NCBI GenBank assembly: GCA_023384415.1
Contig: JAHDWJ010000026.1
Span: 1-64,000 of the forward strand
Source of the DNA: Anaerolineae bacterium
Lineage (GTDB): Bacteria; Chloroflexota; Anaerolineae; Promineifilales; Promineifilaceae
Direction: 5' to 3'
Length of the DNA stretch: 64,000 nt
Positions 49,720 to 58,171 of this stretch are shown here, piece by piece; within the stretch, counting starts at the first letter, position 1; each line of letters opens with the position of its first letter. Under the pieces are notes generated by a model. That model did not search any database. It was not told the DNA's origin and worked only from the letters and a program-made list of their open reading frames with translations. The position numbers and the translations under genes were made by a program.

Positions 49720-51771
49720 TCACTCTCGGAAAATCACCGGCAAAAGCAGCAAGTACCCTGTTTGCTCGTTGATGGTAACGGTGGCTGAGGCACTGTTATT
49801 ACCAGTATCCGGGTCAACCAAATCAGAGGATACCTCAGCCTGATTGACCGCCTCCCCTGGCTGGGTGGCTGTGACGACAACGATGATGGACGCGGACGCC
49901 TGGTTGAGCATCTGCCCCAAATTACATTGCACCACCCCAGCCACTTGCTGGCAGCTTCCCTGGGATGGCACGGTGGAAACATAACTCACCCCCGCCGGCA
50001 GTGTGTCGGTCACCAACACATTGGTTGCTGTAAACGTTCCCAGGTTGGTAATCGTCAGGGTATAGGTAATCGGTTCCCCCACCATTACTTCAGCCGCCGA
50101 GGCCGTTTTGTTAACGGCGATATTGGCTGTGGGCGCCCCGCCAGTACATTGGGGGATGCGGAAGACGCCGATGCGGGTTTGCCAGTTGTTGGCTGCCGTG
50201 ACCGCATAATATTCCCCCGTATACCAGAAAGTACAATCATCTGCCGGGTCAACCGTCAACGCGCTGTAATCTCCCCACCGGTTTAACCCTGTCTGAGAAC
50301 CACCACCATTTATCAAAATCGCCTCCGTTTGCAGGGTATTGATGGGATCATTAGCCAGGCGAATGGTATACCGCAGCCCTGGGAAGACGGTGGTGCTAGA
50401 AACGCTGTACCCCAGAGCAATATTACCGGAGCCATCCATAGCGATACTGGCCATCCAGCGGCTCTCCCCATCGGGGGCGAAGGTGCTTTCCTGGTGAATT
50501 GTCCAGGGGCCGGCTCCCACCTTGCGTAACTCAAACCAGCGAATCCCTGATTGGTCGGCCCCGACATTGACGGCATGGTTGTTGACCAGGGTCTCATGGG
50601 TGCCAAAGTTGCGGTATTGGAAGCGCCACATCGGCCATTCGGTGATGGAATCTATCCGCTGGGCCGTACCAGGTTGGCGAATGCAGCTAAAGCTGAAGTT
50701 ACACAAACTGGCGAAGGGTGCAGAAGGGAGTTGAATTGGGCCAGTCCAGGTAGAGCTGCCGGGGTTAGCCCAATTCACCTGAAAATTAAACAGTTCGATC
50801 CGGTCTACACCGCCGAACAGATCGCCATCAATAAAGCGATGGAATACGTTGGGCGCACCCGCCGGGGGTGGGGTATGCCCTTCCAGGGTACTGGGCAGAA
50901 GGACGCTGTGAACATTGACATCAGGTTGGGCAAAGGAGATGACGGTGGCCGGGGCTCCGGTGAGCATGGCCGATTTTTGTAAGGCATGGACATTTTGACC
51001 ACTCTGGTTCGCGCCCACGTAATACGCATCGGGCCAGACCCCAATTTTGAAATAATCTGGGAAGCCGCTAAAAGCAAAGCGGTATGTGTGGTAGGTGCCA
51101 GCCGGGTTGCCGCTGGTAGAGACGGCGACACAAATGCTGTTGCCGGTGCCAAATTGGGCCATGATCCAGCGATCTTCTTGCCAATCATAGGTGACAACAG
51201 GATCACCAGAATTGCTGCTCTGGCAGCCGTTGGTTTGCCCGGCCCATAGAGTGTTGAGGCGGGTAGGGGGTTGAACGACACCGCCACTTTTGTTGTAGAT
51301 GGCGAACCAGGTGGCGTTGACCATCTGCACATAATGGTTTAACCCTACTGCTCCAATCACGTCGGGGGGAGTGGCTCCGCCAATGGTGCGGGGCATCCCC
51401 TCAAAGTCAAATAGGAGGGGTGGGGTGAGGGCCGGGTTGCTAAGGGGGTTTTGGATGAGAGGGTCGCGCCAGTTGGGGTCGGTGGGCAGCCCATTGGGGA
51501 CGGCGTACAGGTTGAACCGGGGAATAATTTCGGTGTCCAGCATCTCATCACCTGGCTCGCTGGGGGGAATATTGCTGACGGCTGGGCTGAGGACGGAGTA
51601 GAAGGGGCCGGAGATAAATGGTCCCTGGGCCTCATGGCTGGCTGCCTGGCCAGGTTCGCGGCCGAAGGGGGCGCGGCTGGTGGTTGGGGCCGGCATGGGC
51701 AGGGTCAAAACCATCAGTCCGATAAGGCCCAACATGCTGATACCCATGAACATTTTCCACATTGTTTTCAT
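49720..51771 (-). CDS. secreted protein with C-terminal DUF11 domain
   Basis: A 683-residue exported protein. Residues 1-28 are a signal peptide (KTMWKMFMGISMLGLIGLMVLT). The central 400 residues (RTIGGATPPDVIGAVGLNHY onward) form a beta-rich domain of unidentified family with Asp/Asn-rich loops (WQEDRWIMAQFGTGNSICVA). A DUF11 bacterial-surface repeat follows (about 560-675: VNKTASAAEVMVGEPITYTL, VLVTDTLPAGVSYVS). It ends YLLLLPVIFRE. It probably works at the cell surface. It is the last gene downstream of the sugar-importer operon. Confidence 0.8.
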   Translation of the reverse strand: MKTMWKMFMGISMLGLIGLMVLTLPMPAPTTSRAPFGREPGQAASHEAQGPFISGPFYSVLSPAVSNIPPSEPGDEMLDTEIIPRFNLYAVPNGLPTDPNWRDPLIQNPLSNPALTPPLLFDFEGMPRTIGGATPPDVIGAVGLNHYVQMVNATWFAIYNKSGGVVQPPTRLNTLWAGQTNGCQSSNSGDPVVTYDWQEDRWIMAQFGTGNSICVAVSTSGNPAGTYHTYRFAFSGFPDYFKIGVWPDAYYVGANQSGQNVHALQKSAMLTGAPATVISFAQPDVNVHSVLLPSTLEGHTPPPAGAPNVFHRFIDGDLFGGVDRIELFNFQVNWANPGSSTWTGPIQLPSAPFASLCNFSFSCIRQPGTAQRIDSITEWPMWRFQYRNFGTHETLVNNHAVNVGADQSGIRWFELRKVGAGPWTIHQESTFAPDGESRWMASIAMDGSGNIALGYSVSSTTVFPGLRYTIRLANDPINTLQTEAILINGGGSQTGLNRWGDYSALTVDPADDCTFWYTGEYYAVTAANNWQTRIGVFRIPQCTGGAPTANIAVNKTASAAEVMVGEPITYTLTITNLGTFTATNVLVTDTLPAGVSYVSTVPSQGSCQQVAGVVQCNLGQMLNQASASIIVVVTATQPGEAVNQAEVSSDLVDPDTGNNSASATVTINEQTGYLLLLPVIFRE

Positions 51772-51835
51772 TGTTTTACTCCTAAAAGAACTGGTTGCAA
51801 GCTGCTGGTTTCAAGTTGTGAGTTCTTCTCCGTTC

Positions 51836-53194
51836 CTACTGCCCTCCCTGCTCCCTCGCCCGCTCAAATTCAGGTTGGGTGAGCTGAATGGCGGCCGCAA
51901 TCGCTTCATCAACCGTGGCTTCTCCATAAAAAGCCCGCTCTACCTCCCGCCCGGCCGTCTCTTCAATAGCGATCCAGCGGCTCATGGTGGGCACGGCCCG
52001 CAGCATAGGAATCGTGTCCAGGAACAGATGGCTGCTGGCCGGGGGGAGTCCATCCAGAAAGGCAGGGGATTGGGCGACGGTGATAAGCGAAGGGACGGTA
52101 CGGCCGCTGGCGGCAATGATCGTCTGCCCTTTCACTGAGTTAGCAAATTCGATAAACGTCCAGGCGGCGGTCTTATTTTGGGCTGCGGCCGCCATGCAGT
52201 ACCCATCACTGTGCAAAATCCCGGCCGGTACAGGGCCGGCGGGCAGGGGGGCAATATCCCAGGTGAAGCTGTTGATGGTGCGGTAAGTAGGTACCCCCCG
52301 GCGGCTGTTAAAAAACATGGCTAACCGGCCATTGAGAAAACGGCTCTCACTGCTCTCGGCGGCTTCGGCCACCCGGCTGGGGGCAACCTGATGTCGCAGC
52401 TGCAAATCTACCAGCCATTGGAAGGCGGCGCGGGCGGGGGGGGTATCCAGGGTCAGGCGGGTGGGGTTGTCCAGGTCATCCACAACTTCCCCCCCGTTTT
52501 GCCAGACGAAGGGGGCCAGGCGGAACAGGCTGGCCTCTAAGCCAACGCCATATTGGTCAGTGATCCCGTCGCCATCGGTGTCTTGAGTGAGGGCGAGCGC
52601 GGCCGCCAGAAAATCATCTCGCGTCCAACTGTCTGTGGGCAGGGGAACACCGGCAGACAGAAACAAATCTCTGTTGTAATAAACCACCAGACTAGAAACA
52701 TTTTGTGGGATACACCATAACTCCCCCTGCCATTTAAATGGGACAATTGTAGCAGGGTAAAAATCGGCTTCCTGGATCAGGTCGCTGTTGGTCAGATAAC
52801 TGGTGAGCGGTTCTAACCCCCCATCGACGGCAAAAGGGGCCATCCGGCGGTAGTTCAACAAGAAAACATCGGGCGGAGCCCCGGCCGTGAATTGGGCCGC
52901 CAGCCGTTGGCGATAATCGTTTTGGCCGGGGATGTGTTGCAGTTCAATGGTGATCTCTGAATGCTGTTGGTGGAAGGCATCCACGAGGGATTCATAGGCG
53001 GCTAACTCGGCGGGGTCACCAAAAACGGCGAAGGTGATGGCCCTGCTGCGGCCGCGGCAGGCAGTCAGAAGCAGGATACCTAAAATAAGGAGCAATAATT
53101 GCCACCAGCCACGGACGAAAATAATACGGATGGGAAGGGAACATAGATAAACAGTAAGAAATCTGTGTCTACCTGTGACACCTGTGGATACCAC
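51836..53194 (-). CDS. ABC sugar-type solute-binding lipoprotein (family 1)
   Basis: Extracellular substrate-binding protein of the MalE/UgpB type. A lipobox LLTAC (about 40 residues before ITFAVFGDPAELAAYESLV) marks a lipoprotein. Further landmarks are LLNYRRMAPFAVDGGLEPL, YNRDLFLSAGVPLPTDSWTRDDFL and LAMFFNSRRGVPTYR. The start is uncertain: I place GTG 53194 as the nearest acceptable start before the hydrophobic segment, because the longer frame to 53302 runs through GGCGGTCGGC word repeats. Two permease genes lie upstream on the same strand. Confidence 0.85.
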   Translation of the reverse strand: MVSTGVTGRHRFLTVYLCSLPIRIIFVRGWWQLLLLILGILLLTACRGRSRAITFAVFGDPAELAAYESLVDAFHQQHSEITIELQHIPGQNDYRQRLAAQFTAGAPPDVFLLNYRRMAPFAVDGGLEPLTSYLTNSDLIQEADFYPATIVPFKWQGELWCIPQNVSSLVVYYNRDLFLSAGVPLPTDSWTRDDFLAAALALTQDTDGDGITDQYGVGLEASLFRLAPFVWQNGGEVVDDLDNPTRLTLDTPPARAAFQWLVDLQLRHQVAPSRVAEAAESSESRFLNGRLAMFFNSRRGVPTYRTINSFTWDIAPLPAGPVPAGILHSDGYCMAAAAQNKTAAWTFIEFANSVKGQTIIAASGRTVPSLITVAQSPAFLDGLPPASSHLFLDTIPMLRAVPTMSRWIAIEETAGREVERAFYGEATVDEAIAAAIQLTQPEFERAREQGGQ

Positions 53195-53204
53195 CCCTCT
53201 GGCG

Positions 53205-53231
53205 GTCGGCGGTCGGCAGTCGGCGGTCAAA
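53205..53231. repeat. short-word repeat (GGCGGTCGGCAGTC)
   Basis: TGGCGGTCGGCGGTCGGCAG and the adjoining TCGGCGGTC are four tandem variations of one word in the gap between the solute-binding and permease genes. Confidence 0.7.
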
Positions 53232-53288
53232 TTTTTATAAGCTGGTTGCGGCATAGCAAAAAGTTGTCTCATTCGTGGCAAAGATAGA

Positions 53289-54122
53289 TTAGCTGCGATC
53301 AAATAAGTTGCTTAAGGATTGGTTGCTGAGGAAGGTGCGTTGTAAGACGAAGAAGAGGAGAAGAATGGGGGTGGTCATTAGCGCGGCCGCGGCCAGAAGC
53401 AAAGGCCAATTGGTGCTGTCTAACTGCCGTATCAGCTGCAGGCCAACCGGTAAAGTGTACCATCTGGCCCGATAGATATACAAGACCGGGCTGATGAAAT
53501 CACTCCAATATAGGACAAAAGTAAGGATGGCAACGGCGATGGTGGTAGGGCGTACCAGGGGCATCGCCACCCGCCACCACAACTGCCCCACCTCAGCCCC
53601 ATCCAGCCGGGCCGCTTCGATCAGCTCCCCAGGTACACGCCGGAAAGACCAGAAGTAAAGCAGGACAAAGAGGGGGCTGCTGGCAGCAATAGCTGGAATG
53701 ATGAGGCCCCACAGGGTATCGAGCAGGCCAAACCAGCGCAGCAGTTGGAAACGGAATAGCCAGACGGCGGAAGCAGGGATGAGCAGGAAGGCAACACTGA
53801 GGTTGATGAGGCGGCCGCGTGCCGGTTGGGGCAGTTGGCTAAGGGCAAACCCGGCCCAAGAGGCGGTGAGTAGGGTGAGGGGGGTTGCGGCCGCGACCAC
53901 CAGCAGAGAGTTCCGCAAATAACGGCCCATCGGCAGCAGGGTGAACAGGGTGGCATAATTGCCCCAATGGGGATCAGCGGGCCACCATTCGACGGTGCGT
54001 GGGGGGGGCAGCCCCGGCGCCCGCAAAGCTGATACGAACATCCAGTAAACAGGCAGCAAAAACAACAGCGAGGCCCCTCCCGCCAATAGATGCCGTGCTA
54101 ATCGAGGTAGTTGATATTTCAT
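53289..54122 (-). CDS. sugar ABC transporter permease, MalG type
   Basis: Inner-membrane permease of the CUT1 carbohydrate family, 277 residues with six spans. The EAA loop reads ELIEAARLDGAEVGQLWWRVAMPLV (about 175-199), the contact site for an MsmX-like ATPase. It lies between the MalF-type permease and the solute-binding gene. No ATPase gene is present in the window, suggesting that a shared ATPase encoded elsewhere serves this importer. Confidence 0.92.
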   Translation of the reverse strand: MKYQLPRLARHLLAGGASLLFLLPVYWMFVSALRAPGLPPPRTVEWWPADPHWGNYATLFTLLPMGRYLRNSLLVVAAATPLTLLTASWAGFALSQLPQPARGRLINLSVAFLLIPASAVWLFRFQLLRWFGLLDTLWGLIIPAIAASSPLFVLLYFWSFRRVPGELIEAARLDGAEVGQLWWRVAMPLVRPTTIAVAILTFVLYWSDFISPVLYIYRARWYTLPVGLQLIRQLDSTNWPLLLAAAALMTTPILLLFFVLQRTFLSNQSLSNLFDRS

Positions 54123-54175
54123 CTATAGACAGTTTCAGGGTTCCAACAGCTAACCTGCAACTTGAAACCTGAAAC

Positions 54176-55072
54176 TCAAAACTCACTATCTCGCCGCCAG
54201 CCACCGACGGCATTCACCAGCCCCACGATGAGCCAACCCAGAATGAGATAGGTGACAACCATCACTGCGGCCGCCAGGCCAAAATCAAACAGGTCAAAGG
54301 CAATTTCATACACTAGCAGCGGTACAAAGGTCGTGGCGTAATACGGCCCCCCGTAGGTCAAAATATAAGTAGGGGCAAAGCTGTTTTGTAAACTCATCAC
54401 AATATCCCGCACCGTCAGCAGCAGCAGCCAGGGAAAAAGCAGGGGCAAAGTAATGCGCCAAAACGCCTGCCAGGGAGAAGCCCCATCTACCGTGGCCGCC
54501 TCATATAAAGCGCGGGGAATATTTTGCAACCCGGCAATGAGGACGATAAACCCTTCCCCTATCTGAAAACAGGCCATAAGAACGATAGCCATGATGGCAC
54601 TATTGGCGTTGCCAAGCCAATCTGAGGTAGGCAGCCCCAGAGCGGCCAGAACCATATTAAGCGGCCCGTAAAAAGGGTTAAAGATCCAGAGCCAGATGAG
54701 GGCATATGCCGCTTCCGGGATGATGGTAGGCAGGTAGATAGCGGCGCGGTAGTAGCCAAAAAGCCGCTCGCGCCGCTGGAGCAGTAACGCCAGGCTGAGG
54801 GCCGCCAGCAGCCGGATGGGGACGGCGGCCAGGATGAAGATGAGGGAGTTACGCAGGGAAAGCCGAATGACGGGGGAAGCCCATAACCGTTGAAAATTGG
54901 TCAGGCCGCTCCACTGCGGCCGCGCCACCCCATTAAACTCAGTGAACGCCATGCCTACGGTGAACAGGGCCGGCACCCCGACCAAAACAATTGTCCCCAG
55001 CAGGTACGGGAGTAACAAGAGCCACAGTTGCGTGCGGTAAGCGGGGGGGCGCAGCCAGGCCAGGGGCTTCAT
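54176..55072 (-). CDS. sugar ABC transporter permease, MalF/UgpA type
   Basis: First permease of the importer, 298 residues from ATG 55072 (MKPLAWLRPPAYRTQLWLLL). Six spans; the EAA loop is ALYEAATVDGASPWQAFWRITLPLL (about 200-225). The gap to efp upstream is a CAGTGAGC-type word hairpin. Substrate unidentified; the solute-binding family favours an oligosaccharide or glycerol-phosphate-like compound. Confidence 0.92.
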   Translation of the reverse strand: MKPLAWLRPPAYRTQLWLLLLPYLLGTIVLVGVPALFTVGMAFTEFNGVARPQWSGLTNFQRLWASPVIRLSLRNSLIFILAAVPIRLLAALSLALLLQRRERLFGYYRAAIYLPTIIPEAAYALIWLWIFNPFYGPLNMVLAALGLPTSDWLGNANSAIMAIVLMACFQIGEGFIVLIAGLQNIPRALYEAATVDGASPWQAFWRITLPLLFPWLLLLTVRDIVMSLQNSFAPTYILTYGGPYYATTFVPLLVYEIAFDLFDFGLAAAVMVVTYLILGWLIVGLVNAVGGWRRDSEF

Positions 55073-55082
55073 AGGATGGGGA

Positions 55083-55149
55083 GTTATCAGTGGGCAGTGA
55101 GTAGCTAGATACGGCTCACTGCTCACTGCTCACTGCTCACTGCTTACGG
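55083..55149. repeat. short-word hairpin (CAGTGGGCAGTGAG / CACTGCTCACTGCTCACTG)
   Basis: GAGTTATCAGTGGGCAGTGA on the left is complementary to four CTCACTG words on the right. It abuts the efp stop codon. Same word class as 43170-43255; a terminator or mRNA-stabilising role after efp is possible. Confidence 0.7.
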
Positions 55150-55707
55150 CTAAAGCCTGGTCAAATATTCCCCAGAGCGCGTATCCACTTTGATCCGGTC
55201 GCCTATGTTGACAAAAAGAGGCGTTTTCACTTTCAGACCAGTCTGGGTGATGATCTCTTTCCTGGCCCCGGTGGCCGTATCCCCGGCGACGGCATTTTCC
55301 GCTTCCACCACTTCCATCTCCATTGTCAGAGGCAGCTCATAATCAAGGATCTCATTTTCGTAAAAGAGCAGTTCAAGCTCCAAATTGTCGGCCAGATATT
55401 TGGCATCGTCAGCAAACATCTCGTGGGGAACTTGTCGCTGCTCGTATGTTTCTACATCCATGAAGGTATAAAACTGCCCATCATCAAACAGATATTGCAT
55501 TACCCGTTTGTCCAGGCGGACATCTTGCACCCGCTCGCCAGAGTTAAAGGTCATCTGTACATTGGCCCCGGTGCGTAAATCCCGCACCGTCACCCGAATC
55601 GTCGCTTTGCCCCGGCCCGGTTTGTTATGCTCATATTCGGTCACTTTGTATAAATTGCCGCTGTATTCAAACGACGTGCCGCGTCGTAGTTGGTTGACAT
55701 CAATCAT
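55150..55707 (-). CDS. efp: elongation factor P
   Basis: Relieves ribosome stalling at polyproline; 185 residues in three beta-barrel domains. The start at ATG 55707 is fixed by AGAGGAG. The domain I tip, HNKPGRGKATIRV, has Arg32 where E. coli and B. subtilis have a modified Lys; Arg32 is the rhamnosylated residue in EarP-type factors. Domain III ends GLKVKTPLFVNIGDRIKVDTRSGEYLTRL, as expected. No earP, epmA or ymfI homologue is in the window. The upstream gap has GGACTGAGGTATGAGGAGTG word repeats (55730-55772). Confidence 0.95.
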   Translation of the reverse strand: MIDVNQLRRGTSFEYSGNLYKVTEYEHNKPGRGKATIRVTVRDLRTGANVQMTFNSGERVQDVRLDKRVMQYLFDDGQFYTFMDVETYEQRQVPHEMFADDAKYLADNLELELLFYENEILDYELPLTMEMEVVEAENAVAGDTATGARKEIITQTGLKVKTPLFVNIGDRIKVDTRSGEYLTRL

Positions 55708-55933
55708 AGAAATCTCCTCTAAAGTTAGTGATGTGGACTGAGAATTGAGGACTGAGGTATGAGGAGTGAGTAAATGCTTACTCGCCCACGCGCAAACCCG
55801 CAAACTCATTCACTCATCTTATAAACAACAAAAGACGAAGGAACACGGTTGTATCCCTTCGTTTATGGGTGACTGTAGAACAGCCTGGGTGAACTGTTCT
55901 CGTTAAATTGAAAAAACGGTGTGACCCAGATTG

Positions 55934-56113
55934 CTACACAAATGGGTCCAGGCGGCCGCGACGATTCCAGTGGAGCAGCACGGCCGTCAATCCAGTCAGA
56001 AGCAACAACCCCACAATAAAAATCAGCAGTTCACTCAAGGTTGTGGCACTGTTGACCCGCATTCCACCCAGCTCAATCGCCAGCCAAATAGATGCCGCCA
56101 TTCCCGTCATCAT
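55934..56113 (-). CDS. small single-span membrane protein (59 residues)
   Basis: A short frame from ATG 56113 to the stop at 55934-55936. It reads MMTGMAASIWLAIELGGMRV, then ELLIFIVGLLLLTGLTAVLL (about 29-48) as a clear transmembrane helix, and finally a basic end, HWNRRGRLDPFV. Positive charges after the helix predict that the C-terminus is inside. There is no strong ribosome site. I recognise no family. It contains one GCGGCCGC. It sits alone in the efp-FkbM gap on the same strand as both. Confidence 0.5.
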   Translation of the reverse strand: MMTGMAASIWLAIELGGMRVNSATTLSELLIFIVGLLLLTGLTAVLLHWNRRGRLDPFV

Positions 56114-56145
56114 GGCGAAAAGTGTAACACAATTGGAGTGAGTTG

Positions 56146-57168
56146 TCAGGAAAATGGTCGGGCTACCAAATCCAAATGGAGTTCATCCGTTACCCCCGCC
56201 TGTTGGTTGACTAATTGCCAATGGGCCATTATGGCCGCAATGTCCGGCATCATCCGTACCGTACCATCAGGCATAAGCACCCCTACGGTATACCCTAAAT
56301 CAAATAAGGTTTGCAAATAATTTTCTGGCGCATAACCCGTATATTGGCGAATGGCTTGGGGATGAAATTCGGTCACGATGAGGGGGCGATTCTGTTGCAA
56401 CAGGTGTGTCATCCCCTTAAAAGCAACCCATTCATATCCTTCAATATCAATTTTCATCACATCTATTTTGGTTGTGCGCGGCAGCAGGTGATCAAGAGGC
56501 AGCCCCTGAACGAATTGCTGATTGGCTGTGGCTTCGTCAGGCCGTTGAATACGGCCATTTGAGCCAATAAAACCGAGGGGCAGAATTGCGGCCGCGTCCG
56601 TAGCCGCAAATGGATATACCGTAACATGATGAAATTGATTGACTACCAGGCTCCGATTTAATAGTTGAACATTATAAATGTTCGGTTCAACCGCGATTAC
56701 CCGCCCATCAGGTAAAAGGCTGGCAGCCAATAAGGTGAACCAGCCAATATTCGCCCCAATATCCAGAAAGTGCATGTCTGGGCGTAGTTCACGCTGTAAA
56801 AACGTGGTGAGATGAGGCTCATATTGTTTATGTTGGCTGATCGGCCGACTTACACTCAGGTCACTAAGGTCCACATATATCTGAAATCGTTCTGTCTCGA
56901 CTAGAACCAGGCGCAGATCCGGATCGTGTTGGGTACGATATTCGGCCGACATAAGAAAAGAGGTCCGTAACATCTCTATTGTTAGACCATTCTGCACCCG
57001 TGCACACCAATTCTGCCACCCCATTGCTTCTGGCTGACGCTCTAGTAAGAGCCGATAAGCAAAATAAACGTCTAGGGGATCCGCGTTGTGGGTTTGCCAC
57101 CGTTGGAGAATTGCCGTTATCCCTTTTTTTAATTCCGTGCGTATAGAGGGCAATTTTTTCATGGGCAT
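56146..57168 (-). CDS. FkbM-family methyltransferase with N-terminal DUF4214-like domain
   Basis: A 340-residue protein with two parts. Residues about 30-85 (DVYFAYRLLLERQPEAMGWQ, LTIEMLRTSFLMSAEYR) match the DUF4214 helical pattern. Residues about 125-330 are an FkbM-type SAM methyltransferase: FLDIGANIGWFTLLAASLLP (motif I), VIAVEPNIYNVQLLNRSL, TTKIDVMKIDIEGYEWVAFKG and PLIVTEFHPQAI. FkbM enzymes O-methylate sugars or polyketides; here a glycan target is likely but unproved. It stands upstream of the small membrane-protein gene. Confidence 0.9.
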   Translation of the reverse strand: MPMKKLPSIRTELKKGITAILQRWQTHNADPLDVYFAYRLLLERQPEAMGWQNWCARVQNGLTIEMLRTSFLMSAEYRTQHDPDLRLVLVETERFQIYVDLSDLSVSRPISQHKQYEPHLTTFLQRELRPDMHFLDIGANIGWFTLLAASLLPDGRVIAVEPNIYNVQLLNRSLVVNQFHHVTVYPFAATDAAAILPLGFIGSNGRIQRPDEATANQQFVQGLPLDHLLPRTTKIDVMKIDIEGYEWVAFKGMTHLLQQNRPLIVTEFHPQAIRQYTGYAPENYLQTLFDLGYTVGVLMPDGTVRMMPDIAAIMAHWQLVNQQAGVTDELHLDLVARPFS

Positions 57169-57210
57169 ATTTTAACCTGTTTTAGCAAAACGGGGTGCTG
57201 CGCCCTTTGT

Positions 57211-57334
57211 TATACCCATCGTGGTCATAAAGTGATATTCCAGTTGGAGACTAGAGACTGGAGACTGAGGACTGGTTAATCTCGAGTCTCCAGTCTCACT
57301 GAAAATGTCTGTTTATGACCGTTGGCAGTATATA
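57211..57334. mobile_element. second MITE-like family, about 124 bp with 34-bp inverted ends
   Basis: The left arm (57211-57243, TATACCCATCGTGGTCATAA...) and right arm (57299-57334, ...TTTATGACCGTTGGCAGTATA) are imperfect inverted repeats, best in TGGTCATAAA/TTTATGACCG. The interior is a GGAGACTAGAGACTGGAGAC / GTCTCCAGTCTC hairpin. A TA dinucleotide borders both ends, as in Tc1/mariner-type insertion, but this is tentative. Right-arm copies stand alone at 34405 and 49203. It lies 84 nt before yebC and could supply its promoter. Confidence 0.65.
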
Positions 57335-57417
57335 AAGAAGGGGACAGGCAGAACAATTCGTGATAAAATCATTGCCCGTTAGCACCCTAAATTAACCCCT
57401 CATTGGGAGAAGAGAGT

Positions 57418-58161
57418 ATGTCTGGACATTCGAAATGGTCAACCATTAAACATAAGAAAGCGGCCGCAGACGCTAAACGCGGCAAAATTTTTACCCAAAT
57501 CGCCAAAGAAATCACCATCGCCTCCCGTGAAGGGGGGGGGGATCCCAGCAGCAATACCCGCCTCCGTCTGGCCATGGACAAAGCCCGTGGGGCCAACATG
57601 CCCAAAGATAACATCGAACGAGCCATCAAGCGAGGCACGGGTGAAATCGAAGGGGCAGAATTAATTGAGGCCGTATATGAAGGCTATGCCCCCCACGGCA
57701 TTGGTCTCCTCATTGAAGTCGTCACCGATAACCGCAACCGGGCCATCGCCGATATTCGTCATGTATTGAACAAATATGGGGGCAATATGGCTGAGGCCGG
57801 GGCTGTCTCCTGGCAGTTCACCCGCAAAGGGTATATCAATATTACTCAAGAAGTGGATCAGGATGAACTGTTCATGGTCGCAGCCGATGCCGGGGCTGAA
57901 GATATTCAGTTTGGTGAATCGGTAGAAATTTTTGTAGACTTAGAACATTTTCATGGCGTTCGCCTGGCCCTGGAAGAAGCCGGGTATGAATTTGAGGAAG
58001 CCTCGGTCATTTATGACCCCAACAACCCAATGGCCCTTGACCCCCACGACGCGGTTCAGGTACTCAATTTCATCGAAAAGGTTGAAGATTTGGATGATGT
58101 GCAAAATGTGTACTCTTCTCTGGAAATGACCGAAGAAGCGATGACCCTGATGGAAGCGTAA
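57418..58161 (+). CDS. yebC: YebC/TACO1 family translational/transcriptional regulator
   Basis: The 247-residue protein begins with the invariant MSGHSKWSTIKHKKAAADAKRGK and has EITIASREGGGDPSSNTRLR and KARGANMPKDNIERAIKRG. YebC proteins have been linked to translation of difficult stretches and to gene regulation; they often sit with ruvC, as here. ATG 57418 follows GGGAGAAGAGAG; an earlier in-frame start at 57403 is part of that site. ruvC starts 10 nt later, so the three genes form an operon. Confidence 0.95.
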   Translation: MSGHSKWSTIKHKKAAADAKRGKIFTQIAKEITIASREGGGDPSSNTRLRLAMDKARGANMPKDNIERAIKRGTGEIEGAELIEAVYEGYAPHGIGLLIEVVTDNRNRAIADIRHVLNKYGGNMAEAGAVSWQFTRKGYINITQEVDQDELFMVAADAGAEDIQFGESVEIFVDLEHFHGVRLALEEAGYEFEEASVIYDPNNPMALDPHDAVQVLNFIEKVEDLDDVQNVYSSLEMTEEAMTLMEA

Positions 58162-58171
58162 AGGAAGGGGT

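Noticed and set aside
51836..53302. Full 488-residue form of the solute-binding protein
   Set aside because: The first 36 codons come from intergenic word repeats and place the lipobox about 80 residues in, too far for a signal peptide.
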